This document shows positions 1-10,000 of a stretch of DNA of 26,540 bases, piece after piece (positions within the stretch are counted from its first letter, which is position 1; each line of letters opens with the position of its first letter). The notes under the pieces were generated by a model. The model was given only the letters and a program-made list of their open reading frames with translations, had not been told where the DNA came from and made no database searches. Origin of the DNA: an uncultured Bacteroides sp. (GTDB taxonomy: Bacteria; Bacteroidota; Bacteroidia; Bacteroidales; Bacteroidaceae). Both the position numbers and the translations under genes were made by a program. The stretch lies in contig NZ_URFY01000058.1 of the NCBI RefSeq assembly GCF_900547205.1, forward strand, positions 1 to 26,540, given 5' to 3'.

Positions 1-11
1 CCTTTCGAATG

Positions 12-46
12 AAGAACTAGATTATGGTAATTGGAATTTAGTTCTT
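12..46. other. Stem-loop at left window edge
   Basis: AAGAACTA (12-19) pairs with TAGTTCTT (39-46) across a 19-nt loop and is followed by TT. It may be the terminator of a gene lying left of the window, but the stem is short and AT-rich and no upstream gene is visible, so this is only a possibility. Confidence 0.25.
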
Positions 47-158
47 TTCCGCACGAAAATGAATTAACTCCGCCAAAATGTATAAACATATACGTATTAT
101 ACAATATTCATAAAAGAAATTAGAATGTAAAACAAATATTTTTCAACCAACTATTAAT

Positions 159-225
159 TTGCACCCCATTTCTTTTGAAATTACACCCCATCATAAATTA
201 TCAAAAAGTCTATAATTGCACCCAT
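159..225 (+). repeat. Three direct repeats of TTRCACCC(C)AT upstream of the regulator
   Basis: TTGCACCCCAT (159-169), TTACACCCCAT (181-191) and TTGCACCCAT (216-225) lie just before the first in-frame ATG of the regulator gene (232). The first two copies are exactly 22 bp apart, about two helical turns, which suits a protein bound on one face of the DNA. They could be binding sites for the regulator itself or for another factor. No good -33/-7 promoter was found next to them; TTAATTTG at 154-161 is a one-mismatch -7 candidate. Function is inferred only. Confidence 0.35.
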
Positions 226-231
226 GAAAAA

Positions 232-2007
232 ATGGAACTATATTTTGAATATATAAATTCTGGATACAGCCCCATTAAAACACTAATTATCAACCAATTT
301 ACTAATTTAAAAATGGACTTTTTATTTTTATTGAACATCTCACAATGTATCCAATTCTGTAATTTCACAGACAAGTATCAAACAAACAACTGGGCCTCGT
401 CAGATTTATGGATACTTCTACAAGCTCTAACCAATCAATATTTTCTAGTAGCTATGTTCATCAGTATTCTACTATGGTATTTGCTACTACATCAACAACA
501 AGATTTTTCCTATGAAGGATTTATATCTTCTGTAAGCACGATTCCTATCCATCACATTACGCTATCACTCAGGGAAAATGATTTTAAGAATCAACTTCCA
601 GCATACACTGACAATGCTACCAACTATTTTCAAAATACGACAATGCATACCCACACAAATAATGGTGATTTAAAGAGTCCATCATTTATTGAGTTTGAAC
701 TATACAGCTATATACACTCTATTATCAATAAGTGCCGTATATATTCGGACTTAAAGCATATAGAACTGAAAGTTAATAATGATATTGATTATATAAGTTG
801 CAGGATAGATGAAGAGAAGATGACTATCGCCCTTCAATTCCTTCTTTTAAGGATAATCGAGATGAGTGTTTCCAACAGTTGCATAAACATTACAATATCC
901 AGAGACGAAAATAGTTGGATATTACATATCAGCAACTGCCAGAAAAGCAAGTCCGTGACCAATCACTTTATTCCATCATTTAGCAATATATTACCAGTAT
1001 ACCGTTACGGAAATCTTCAATTTGTCAAAAGTATAATTCACCAACACGGTGGAGAAGTTACCGGAAACGGACATGGAAGTATTGCCAATATACAAATCTC
1101 CGTCCCGCTTAACTATCCATATCAAGACACCCAAACATCTGAAATAAAACATTGTATAATGTATGATACAAAGTGCTCTTGCAAAGCATTTAAAGACATC
1201 AGGACAAAAAAAAATTCGAAAACAAATCAAAGGCCAAATGTACTTTTAGTAATGACAGATAAGAAATTCAGTCACTATCTAGAGAAAAATCTCTCTATTC
1301 ACTTCAATATAACCGTAGTAGATACCCCGGAACAAATCTACACGATTACCAACCATAATAATTATGATACTATCATCATTGATGAAATTGTTAATGATAT
1401 GCATGGAGATCAACTGTGTTCAAATATAAGATTGGATACGACAACATCCAACATTCCTGTTATTCTTCTTATTAATACGAATAGCGATAAAAGTTATCTT
1501 TCGTATACAAGTAGTGGTGCCGACATATTGGAACAGAGGAAATACAGTGTTTGCAAACTAAAAGCAGATATTCAAATGCTCATAAACAACAGTATAACCA
1601 GACGAAATAGGACGCAGCAAAACAAGTCGGAGAATCAAACTGCGAAAACGACGGCTACAGATATAAAAACACAAGAGTTGAGTATCTTTATAAATAAAGT
1701 AGAAGCTCTTTTAGAAGAGAAGTTATCTGAAAAATATCCCATTGGCAAATTGTGCGAAGATATAGGAATGAGCCGAACCAAGTTCTCCAACAAGATGAAA
1801 GAAGCTACGGGTAAAAATCCATCAAGGTTTATATTTGAATATAAAATGATTAGAGCTAGAAGATTGTTACTCAGCCAACAACATACTGTTAGTGAAGTGT
1901 CAGATATACTGGGATTTTGCAATAGTAGATACTTTAGAAGAAAATTTAAATCACACTATCATGAATGCCCTACTAAATATGTGAAGAAAGAAAATGGATT
2001 AGAATAA
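232..2007 (+). CDS. Membrane-anchored AraC-type regulator derived from a hybrid two-component system, with degenerate kinase and receiver
   Basis: With the ATG at 232 this is 591 residues; the frame stays open back to a TTG at 175, and another ATG lies at 313. One clear membrane helix is at about residues 70-87. A histidine-kinase-like ATPase fold follows (about 196-293) but shows no HisKA phospho-accepting His and no recognisable N box. A receiver domain (about 335-452) keeps the phospho-acceptor Asp (384) but has lost the acidic pair, the Thr and the invariant Lys. A C-terminal AraC-type helix-turn-helix (about 482-585) is well preserved. Bacteroides hybrid regulators normally carry a large periplasmic sensor of beta-propeller repeats; here it is absent. 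It probably controls the adjacent susCD operon by a mechanism not driven by a canonical phosphorelay. The order and common strand with the SusCD genes support that link; the ligand is unknown. Confidence 0.8.
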   Translation: MELYFEYINSGYSPIKTLIINQFTNLKMDFLFLLNISQCIQFCNFTDKYQTNNWASSDLWILLQALTNQYFLVAMFISILLWYLLLHQQQDFSYEGFISSVSTIPIHHITLSLRENDFKNQLPAYTDNATNYFQNTTMHTHTNNGDLKSPSFIEFELYSYIHSIINKCRIYSDLKHIELKVNNDIDYISCRIDEEKMTIALQFLLLRIIEMSVSNSCINITISRDENSWILHISNCQKSKSVTNHFIPSFSNILPVYRYGNLQFVKSIIHQHGGEVTGNGHGSIANIQISVPLNYPYQDTQTSEIKHCIMYDTKCSCKAFKDIRTKKNSKTNQRPNVLLVMTDKKFSHYLEKNLSIHFNITVVDTPEQIYTITNHNNYDTIIIDEIVNDMHGDQLCSNIRLDTTTSNIPVILLINTNSDKSYLSYTSSGADILEQRKYSVCKLKADIQMLINNSITRRNRTQQNKSENQTAKTTATDIKTQELSIFINKVEALLEEKLSEKYPIGKLCEDIGMSRTKFSNKMKEATGKNPSRFIFEYKMIRARRLLLSQQHTVSEVSDILGFCNSRYFRRKFKSHYHECPTKYVKKENGLE

Positions 2008-2030
2008 TACACCTAGTCCGTTCTAATTAA

Positions 2031-2062
2031 AAGCCTCAATGAATCTAAGTTGAGGCCTTTTT
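2031..2062. terminator. Stem-loop terminator after the regulator gene
   Basis: GCCTCAA (2033-2039) and TTGAGGC (2050-2056) form a 7-bp stem with a 10-nt loop, followed by CTTTTT. On the opposite strand the stem is followed by TTTTAATT, so it can also stop leftward transcripts. That matters because the promoter at 2261-2292 currently fires leftward toward it. Confidence 0.75.
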
Positions 2063-2155
2063 ATGCTGATGCTCAAACCCGAATCTCTTTTATGGTTTAA
2101 ACATCTACTATAAGGTAATACAGAGATTTGCTAATAAAATTATTTGCTGCAAATG

Positions 2156-2176
2156 GAATAAGTTGTTGTAGAACTT
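2156..2176 (+). repeat. Left inverted repeat of the putative invertible promoter
   Basis: This 21-bp sequence is a perfect reverse complement of 2430-2450. Within it lies the dyad AAGTT-N7-AACTT (2160-2176), i.e. 5-bp arms around a 7-bp asymmetric core. This 5+7+5 layout matches the published SusC/D inversion sites of Bacteroides (GTTAC-N7-GTAAC), which are typical of tyrosine-recombinase crossover sites. Confidence 0.8.
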
Positions 2177-2260
2177 GGTAATTAACAGTTTTTTGTTTAA
2201 AAGTGTTTAGTTTTCATTGGCGCTTCTGGTTAAAAGGTTCATTTTGTTTCTAATTCCCCG

Positions 2261-2292
2261 CAAATATATTAATTGATTTTAAAATAGCAACC
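2261..2292 (-). promoter_or_regulatory. Bacteroides-type promoter inside the invertible segment, pointing away from susC
   Basis: Read on the minus strand: GGTTGC with TTG at 2290-2288, a 19-nt spacer, then TATATTTG at 2268-2261. This fits the Bacteroides primary sigma consensus (TTTG or TTG, 19-21 nt, TAnnTTTG) exactly at the -7 box. The start point would fall near 2254, heading left into the terminator at 2031-2062. Confidence 0.72.
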
Positions 2293-2429
2293 ATATATTT
2301 TATTTATTTTGCATTTATAGGCAAAGAAAATATTTCTTTTTAAATACCAGTTTGTATACTCACTCATTTATTTATTATATAGCACTTCGTTAATTCACTG
2401 ATAATCATAGATATAAATTAAAACCGGAT

Positions 2430-2450
2430 AAGTTCTACAACAACTTATTC
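2430..2450 (-). repeat. Right inverted repeat of the putative invertible promoter
   Basis: Perfect reverse complement of 2156-2176. The match ends abruptly on both sides, which defines the recombination-size unit. It ends 41 bp before the SusC start codon. Confidence 0.8.
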
Positions 2451-2491
2451 TAAATTGAATTTTATAAAAAATCCCCTTTAATTTAATATTT

Positions 2492-5347
2492 ATGAGAAAG
2501 AAATCTTTAAAAATCAAGTTCTTTCTACTATTTTGTTCACTTGCCAGCTATTCAACCGTCATTTCAGCACAGGACAAAACAGTGAAGAAAGAGAATGAAA
2601 AAGACTCGATAATCATTTCCATCCCCTATGGAAATAAGTTAAAATCAGAGTTTAGCGGTGCATCCGATGTCATCTCCGGTAAAATATTGGAAAATGTACC
2701 CGTGCAGCATCTATCCAATGCTCTATCGGGTAGAATATCAGGATTGACTACGATTCAGCAAAGTGGAGAACCCGGCAATGACGAAGCCTCCATTTATATA
2801 CGCGGAATACGAAGTAACGGAAATAGCGCACTCGTACTTATCGACGGACAAGAGCGCAACTACTACGGTATGGTCCAAACTCAGGAAATCGAAAGAGTGA
2901 CCATATTAAAGGATGCTTCAGCAATCGCCCTTTACGGCATGAGGGGTGCCAACGGAGTTATTCTTATCGAAACAAAATCTGGACGTATCGGAAAGCCCAG
3001 AGTTAGCCTCAACATTCAGGGAATATACCAACAGAGCATGAGAGTTCCCAAAGCTGTGAACTCTGCCGAGTATGCTCAATCCTACAATGAAGCAAACATT
3101 AATGATGGTCTGAACCCCTTCTATACAGAAACGGAGATTAACAAATTCGCCAATCATTCGGATCCGGAACGTTATCCGGACGTAGACTGGATAGGAAACT
3201 TGCTCAAAAAGGGCACTTTCATGCAGCGATACAACGCTACAGTTGAAGGAGGTTCCGGACGTACCCGATATTTTGTCTCTCTGGGATATACCGGACAAGC
3301 AGGTATGTTTCACACCGAAAATGAAGAGAACTATAGTACCAACACTGAGTTTTCCAGAATCAACTTCCGATCGAATGTAGATTTCGACATCACTTCTACT
3401 ACGCTTTTATCTGTAAAACTCGACGGGTGGATGCAAAGCGAAAATTCACCTTATCATGACCAGGCACAACAATATATATTTCAGAATCTGCTGAAAACTC
3501 CCGCTACAGCATTTCCGATGTACTACAAAGATACCCATAATTATGTGGACCAATCGGGTAACCCAATCAAATCGCAACCGGGAGACCGCATCGTGGCGGG
3601 TAATGACAAGTACACCAACCCATGGGCTATCTTAAACAGAGGTGGATACACAGCTATTGATAAACGTTACGGCGCTTTTTCGGTAGCGCTAAAGCAGGAT
3701 TTGGATTTCCTTCTGAAAGGTTTGTCACTTTACGGACAAATTTCAATGGACGTGTACAACCTACAAAAACAAAACCGCACCCGTTCTTTCAATTACTACA
3801 CGCTTCAAAACAACGGAGTGCTTCAGAAATACGGAACCAGTGAGGAAATGATTTCCAACACTGCCATGAAGTATGGCGATGCCCGCAACACTACGCTAAA
3901 CTTCAAACTGAACTACGACCGTATTTTCGGTAAGCACAACGTGTCGGCGATGATGTTTTACGACCAATACGAATATAATCAGAGTATTGTTCTACCCTTC
4001 CGCTACCAAACAGTAGGAGGATGGTTTGCATACAAATACGACAACAGATACCAGATTGATGCCACTTTCGGCTATCAGGGTTCTTACAAATTCAATGATG
4101 AGAATCGCTGGGGATTGTCTCCCACTGTCTCACTGGCATGGTATGCATCCAACGAGAAATTCTTCGATGTATTAAAACCCGTTATCTCCAACCTGAAGAT
4201 ACGCGGCAGCATCGGCAAGGTCAACAATGACCGTGCAGTATCTGCGTATATGTACATGAGCCGTCTTCAGAACCTGAACGAAGGTGTCTATTTCGGCAAC
4301 GACATGGCGCAATACAGTTCGCTTTTGGAGACTCAGCAAGCCAACCCATCTGCTACATACGAAGAATCTACCCAGATGAATCTAGGAGCCGACCTGGGAA
4401 TGTTCTCCAATCGCCTGAACGCAACGGTTGACATCTGGAAAGACCGACGCACGGGAGTTTACACCATCCCGTCTACCTTCTCATCCATGCTGGGATACAC
4501 AGTGACCTATATGCCTGGCAAGAATATCGGAAAGATGGAAACCAGCGGTTGGGAAGCCAGCCTAAGCTGGAATGATAATGTAGGCAAAGATTTCAATTAT
4601 TTCTTCAGCGGTAACATATCCTTCAGTAAAAACAAAGTGATTGACATGGACGAAGCTTTGCAACCGTATGACTATATGTATTCGAAAGGACATCCTTACG
4701 GAACCTCACTGATTTACATTGCCGACGGCATTTTCCAGTCCTACGAAGAGATTGCGGCAGCTCCTGTCCATACATTAAACAGCGTGGCTCCGGGTGATAT
4801 CCGCTATAAAGACATCAACGGAGACGGCAAGATAGATGAAAAAGACCGCGTGCGCTACGGTTATACGGAGATACCCCAGTTGTTCTACGGTTTTAGCTTT
4901 GGAGGAAATTATAAAGGATTCTCTCTGTCCGTACTGTTCCAAGGTGCTGCCAAGGTTTCAAAGATGCTTTCTTCATACACGGCATTCGCATTCTACAATA
5001 ACGGAAATATGTATGAACATCAACGAGACAGATGGACACCGGAAAACCCGACAGCCAACAGTCCTAAGTTCACAACCAAAGCTGCGGGCTCAAGTAACAA
5101 CAACCTTGCGTCTACCTACTGGCAGCGCGATGCCTCTTACCTCAGATTAAAGAATGTAGAACTGTCATACAATCTACCAACGAAAGCCATTCGTTCCATT
5201 GGCCTTGAAGAGCTTCGCATCTTCCTGAACGGCCAGAATCTGCTCACGTTTGACAAACTAGACATCATTGATCCGGAAGCATATGGCAATGGTATTGCCT
5301 TCCCGCTACAACGTTCATTCAGCGCCGGAATAAACATTAAATTTTAA
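2492..5347 (+). CDS. SusC-like TonB-dependent outer-membrane transporter (short form)
   Basis: 951 residues. A signal peptide ends near residue 26 (VISAQ). It is followed by a short linker with a TonB-box-like segment (DSIIISIPYG, about 38-47), a plug domain (about 60-165, with the family-typical LIDG and YGMRGANGVILI stretches), then a 22-strand-type barrel ending in a C-terminal Phe. It imports a bound oligomer through the outer membrane, powered by TonB/ExbBD, with the SusD-like lipoprotein as lid. The roughly 80-residue carboxypeptidase-regulatory-like domain that normally precedes the TonB box is missing, unlike the second SusC at 7072. It is the first gene of the operon, directly behind the invertible promoter. 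Substrate not predictable. Confidence 0.95.
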   Translation: MRKKSLKIKFFLLFCSLASYSTVISAQDKTVKKENEKDSIIISIPYGNKLKSEFSGASDVISGKILENVPVQHLSNALSGRISGLTTIQQSGEPGNDEASIYIRGIRSNGNSALVLIDGQERNYYGMVQTQEIERVTILKDASAIALYGMRGANGVILIETKSGRIGKPRVSLNIQGIYQQSMRVPKAVNSAEYAQSYNEANINDGLNPFYTETEINKFANHSDPERYPDVDWIGNLLKKGTFMQRYNATVEGGSGRTRYFVSLGYTGQAGMFHTENEENYSTNTEFSRINFRSNVDFDITSTTLLSVKLDGWMQSENSPYHDQAQQYIFQNLLKTPATAFPMYYKDTHNYVDQSGNPIKSQPGDRIVAGNDKYTNPWAILNRGGYTAIDKRYGAFSVALKQDLDFLLKGLSLYGQISMDVYNLQKQNRTRSFNYYTLQNNGVLQKYGTSEEMISNTAMKYGDARNTTLNFKLNYDRIFGKHNVSAMMFYDQYEYNQSIVLPFRYQTVGGWFAYKYDNRYQIDATFGYQGSYKFNDENRWGLSPTVSLAWYASNEKFFDVLKPVISNLKIRGSIGKVNNDRAVSAYMYMSRLQNLNEGVYFGNDMAQYSSLLETQQANPSATYEESTQMNLGADLGMFSNRLNATVDIWKDRRTGVYTIPSTFSSMLGYTVTYMPGKNIGKMETSGWEASLSWNDNVGKDFNYFFSGNISFSKNKVIDMDEALQPYDYMYSKGHPYGTSLIYIADGIFQSYEEIAAAPVHTLNSVAPGDIRYKDINGDGKIDEKDRVRYGYTEIPQLFYGFSFGGNYKGFSLSVLFQGAAKVSKMLSSYTAFAFYNNGNMYEHQRDRWTPENPTANSPKFTTKAAGSSNNNLASTYWQRDASYLRLKNVELSYNLPTKAIRSIGLEELRIFLNGQNLLTFDKLDIIDPEAYGNGIAFPLQRSFSAGINIKF

Positions 5348-5353
5348 TTAACT

Positions 5354-7051
5354 ATGAGAACGATTAAACATATACTCATAACAGGTTGCATCGCCCTTGC
5401 GGTTTCTTCGTGTGACTATCTGGACCAGCAGCCTTATGAATACTGGCAACCGGAAGAAACATTTATTGATTACAACAAAACAATCCAGATGCTGAACAGT
5501 GTCTACGTTTCTATGCCAAACGGATACCAAAGCAATTATACAGCATTCCTCGACGCATCTACGGATGACGGTGCCTATGTAGATCCCGCCAACGCCATGT
5601 ACAAACTGGGACAGGGATACGCTACCGAAATTAGCCCGATAGAAAACCGATGGGCGGACTTATACATCGGCATCCGACGCACACTCTATTTTGAGCAGTA
5701 CATCCCCCTTCTGCAAAACAATGCCGGCTGGACGGATGCACAAGTGGAGAGCTACAAAGAACTTGCCATAGCAGAAAGCAAATCTGTTCGTGCACTTTAT
5801 TACTTCGAGTTGATTAAAAGGTATGGTGGAGTTCCGCTGGTAAAGAAGACTTATACCCTCGATGACAAAGAGGTCATCACGCTTCCCCGTAATTCTTTCA
5901 GCGAATGTGTTGACTACATCGTAGGTCTATGCAATGAAGCCACCGAAGTGTTTACCCGCTACAAATATATCACCAATCAGTATCGCACTTACGGCTTTTT
6001 ATCAGCCAGTATGTGTTCGATGGCTATCAAAGCAAAAACATTGGCGTATGCAGCGAGTCCATTATTCAACAGCACACAAAATCCAATACTCGGCTATACC
6101 GATGGAAACGCACAGGAAAGATGGAAGCTTGCCGCTAAGGCTTTGAAAGAAGTGATTGACCTTGATCCAAGCAAATTACATTTGTATTCCGACTTTGAAA
6201 AGCTATTTATCATACAACCCAACCAAAATCCAGAATATATAGTATATACCGGAAACCCCAAAAGCTATATACTCGAACTTTACAACTACCCTCCCTCACT
6301 ACTGGGATCGGGAGGCACTTGTCCCTCACATAATCTGGTGAGTGCGTTCGAAAAGATAGACGGTAGCGCCAATGATATGCAGTCGGACAATCAGTTCGAG
6401 AATATGGATTCGCGTTTTAACGCCACCATCATCTACGATGGATGCACGCTGGGGGCTAGAGGAGAAATCAACATCAGCGACCCCAACAGTCAGGATGCCA
6501 TCGGTAAAATCAATCTTCGTTCTACCGTTACCGGTTATTATCTGCGGAAGTTCCTTGATACGAACATCAACCTGTCGGCTCAGTCGATAACAAATACCTA
6601 TCATTATTTTCCGGTCATTCGCTTGGCGGACATCTATTTACTATATGCCGAAGCTATGAACGAAGCATACGGACCGAACGATGCAGCCGATTTGGGATTG
6701 ACAGCTCTCGACGCTTTGAATAAGGTAAGAGATCGCGCAGGAATAACAACCCGCTACACTACCACCTCTCAAGCAGAAATGGAAAAGAAAATAAGAAATG
6801 AAAGACGGGTTGAGTTAGCCTTCGAAGACCAGCATTACTTTGACCTAAGAAGATGGAAGGTTGCCGAAAAGGATTTGAATCAGCCGCTTATGGGATTCAG
6901 AATAGAGCGGCAAGACGGCGGTGCAGCATCTGCACACGAGTTTGTTGTCGACGGACAAAGGAAGTTTAATACAAAGATGTATTACTCACCTATCCCCTAC
7001 TCAGAAATGCAGTTGAATACAAATCTAGTACAGAATCCCGGCTGGAGATAA
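5354..7051 (+). CDS. SusD-like surface lipoprotein, partner of the first SusC
   Basis: 565 residues with a lipoprotein signal peptide (lipobox VSSC, Cys20) and the usual SusD fold. This has a TPR-rich N-terminal half containing the ALYYFELIKRYGGVPL type motif, and a C-terminal RagB/SusD domain with the NERRVELAFEDQHYFDLRRW signature, ending in QNPGW plus Arg. It binds substrate at the cell surface and caps the SusC barrel. It starts 6 bp after the SusC stop, so it is co-transcribed. The ligand is unknown. Confidence 0.95.
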   Translation: MRTIKHILITGCIALAVSSCDYLDQQPYEYWQPEETFIDYNKTIQMLNSVYVSMPNGYQSNYTAFLDASTDDGAYVDPANAMYKLGQGYATEISPIENRWADLYIGIRRTLYFEQYIPLLQNNAGWTDAQVESYKELAIAESKSVRALYYFELIKRYGGVPLVKKTYTLDDKEVITLPRNSFSECVDYIVGLCNEATEVFTRYKYITNQYRTYGFLSASMCSMAIKAKTLAYAASPLFNSTQNPILGYTDGNAQERWKLAAKALKEVIDLDPSKLHLYSDFEKLFIIQPNQNPEYIVYTGNPKSYILELYNYPPSLLGSGGTCPSHNLVSAFEKIDGSANDMQSDNQFENMDSRFNATIIYDGCTLGARGEINISDPNSQDAIGKINLRSTVTGYYLRKFLDTNINLSAQSITNTYHYFPVIRLADIYLLYAEAMNEAYGPNDAADLGLTALDALNKVRDRAGITTRYTTTSQAEMEKKIRNERRVELAFEDQHYFDLRRWKVAEKDLNQPLMGFRIERQDGGAASAHEFVVDGQRKFNTKMYYSPIPYSEMQLNTNLVQNPGWR

Positions 7052-7071
7052 CAATCTAAAAATCGTATAAT

Positions 7072-10000
7072 ATGAAAAAATGGTATATATTAATGCTACT
7101 AATGAGCTTATGGTTCGTTGGAGCACAAGCACAGGAAACCGTTAGAGGCATTGTTAAAGATGCTACCGGCGAACCATTAATCGGTGCCAATGTAGTAGAA
7201 AAAGGGCACCCAAGCAATGGAACAATTACAAATATCGATGGCCAGTTCACATTAAAGGTAACCAATGGCAAGTCTATTCTTTCCATTTCGATGATAGGAA
7301 TGAAAACGGTGGAGGTTGGTGTACCTAAAGATGGGAAACCTATCACGGTGAAGCTGCACGACGACACGCAGACTTTGGATGAAGTGGTAGTAGTAGCATA
7401 TGGTCAACAGAAGAAGGTATCGGTCACCGGTTCTATTTCCGCCGTTGGCAACCGCGAACTAAAACAAGGCCCAACATCCAGCGTAACCAACAGTCTAACG
7501 GGACGCATCCCGGGGCTGGTGACACGCCAGACCAGCGGTCGTCCCGGTGAAGACGCCGCCGCACTCTACATCCGCGGGCGTGCCACGGTGAATGACGCCT
7601 CGCCTTTAATCATGGTTGATGGTATCGAGCGTGACTTTTCACAAATCGACCCGGACGAAATAGAAAGTATCTCTGTATTGAAAGATGCATCTGCCACGGC
7701 GGTTTACGGTGTGCGCGGTGCGAATGGAGTAATCCTCGTAACTACCAAACGTGGTAACTCTGGAAAAGCGAAAGTTTCTTTCTCCGGTGAGTTCGGTATC
7801 ACGCAAATCAACCGAACCACCAAGATGGTAAATTCGGAAGAGTATGCAACACTAATGAATGAAGGCTTGGTAAATGAAGGACAGGCACCAAAATACACAG
7901 AGCATGATATGCAATTATACCGCGACCAGTCGAGTCCGTTTACTCATCCGGACAACAACTATGTGGATATGTTCACCAAACTCGGTACACAACAGAAGTA
8001 CAACGTCAATGTGACGGGAGGTAACGAACGACTCAAATACTTTGTGTCTTTAGGATATTTCCATCAGGAAGGAGCCTACGAAACAGATATTGATAAGCTT
8101 AAAAAGAAACCGGATTTAGCTAAACTGATTGCTATTAATCCAGAGTTGGATAATATGCTTCAACAACCGGATTATAACTCTGCCTATTATTATAATCGTT
8201 TCAATGTACGTACCAACCTTGATATACAGGTCACTAAAGACTTCACCATCGGCGTGGATTTCAGTTATCGCACAGGAAGCAAAAACCGTCCTAACACGGA
8301 AGGTAATGCCGACCGCGCTTTCAACAATATGACACGTACGCCGGCAAACGCATTTCCGCTTGTTAATGCAAACGGAACCTTTGCAGCCGTTCCAAATCTT
8401 GTGAGAGCCAACCCGCTACATTCATTCCTCTATCAAGGATACAGAAAAGACAATGACAGCGCATTGGAAGGAACCGTAAAACTGAATTACGACTTGCATT
8501 CCATCACCAAGGGATTGAGTATCGGAGGTAAATTCTCCTACAATAGTTATATCGAAGATAACGGTATGGGATTGAATGTAGTGGAACCCGTTTGGAAATA
8601 TAATGAAAACGGTACTTATCAGCGGCTACTTGCCAAAGTATTCCCCTCTCTCATCAATTTTGCATCAGGAGCCAAAAAACGTGTATACTGGGAAGCCTTC
8701 GTCAACTATTCACGTCAGTTTGCCGAGAAGCACAATGTATCAGGACTTGTCTTATACAATTATAACTCCCACCAGTCACCCGGCGATGGTGAATACGGCG
8801 GATTGCCACAGATATATCAAGGATTGGTGGCACGTGCAAATTATGACTTCGACGGTAAATACTTAGTTGAAATCAACTTAGGATATAATGGTTCCAATAG
8901 ATTTGTTGAAGGTGAACGGTACGCATTGTTCCCCTCCGCCTCCATCGGATGGATTGTTACCAACGAATCTTTCCTGAAAGACAGCAAACTATTGCCTTAC
9001 TGGAAAATCAGAGCTTCCTTGGGACAAGTCGGTAACGATAAATTCGGTAGCAACTTTGCCTATTATTCGGAAGCAACCTACGCCGCAGGCAGCAATTACA
9101 ACTTCGGCGAATCTCCAACCGCTGCCAGCGGAGGACTGTTGGAAGGTAAAGTAGCACAAATTGTTAGCTGGGAGCGTTCTACCAAGTTCAATATCGGAAT
9201 GGACACACGCTGGTTTGACGGCAAACTGACATTAAACGCCGAATTTTTCCGCGAGAACCGTACCAACATCCTGAAAACACCTTCACGCACCAACATCATC
9301 TCCGGTGTGACAAGTTTCTCTCCGCAGAACCTGATGGAAGTGAAAAATCAAGGTGTAGAAGTTGAAATGGGATGGGATCACAAAATCAGGGACTTCGGCT
9401 ACCGCATCAAGGCAAACATTGCCTACAATCACAATGAGATTATAGAACAGAATGAGCAGAAACGTAAATATCCGTATATGAACCGTACAGGAGGTTCCAT
9501 CGGCCAGCAATTTGCACTGATAGCCGACGGTTTCTACAATACGTATGCCGAAATCGCAGCCGGCCCCACCCAATACGGAACTTTACAGCCTGGAGATGTG
9601 CGCTTCATCGACGTCAACGGAGACGGTGTAATCAACGACTACGACATCGCTCCTTACGGTTTCTCGGATGTGCCCGAAATAACCGGTTCATTCCAAGTGG
9701 GACTGTCCTACAAGAACTTCGACCTCAACGTTATGTTCCAAGGCGCAACGCGTGTCACCATTCCATTGTCGGGCGAAGTGGCATGGGAGTTTTTCAACCT
9801 CGGTTCTGCCCTTGCCGACAGACATTTGGCTAGATGGACTCCTGAAACACAGCAAACCGCTACTTATCATCGCATGAGCAATTCTTCGGGTGCAAACCAG
9901 AATAACTTCAAATCATCTTCCATGTATCTGTACGATGCATCGTATCTGCGATTGAAGAACATTGAGTTATCCTACAACTTCCCCAAGAAGTGGTTAACTA

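Larger units (their letters stand above)
2156..2450. other. Putative invertible (phase-variable) promoter segment upstream of susC
   Basis: Most of the 484-bp gene-free stretch 2008-2491 is this segment: 253 bp bounded by a perfect 21-bp inverted repeat. It contains one convincing Bacteroides promoter, on the minus strand, so in the sequenced orientation transcription runs away from the SusC gene. Inversion about the repeats (position x becomes 4606 minus x) would place the -7 box at 2338-2345 reading rightward, giving a leader of about 140 nt before the ATG at 2492. Invertible promoters before SusC/SusD operons are established in Bacteroides; that this one flips is inferred from structure. 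No recombinase gene is in the window, so it would have to act in trans. I see no other strong rightward promoter between the terminator and the SusC start. Confidence 0.78.

Noticed and set aside
175..231. Start of the regulator at TTG 175
   Set aside because: TTG starts are uncommon and the 5' part overlaps the direct repeats at 159-225; ATG at 232 is preferred, with ATG at 313 a second option.
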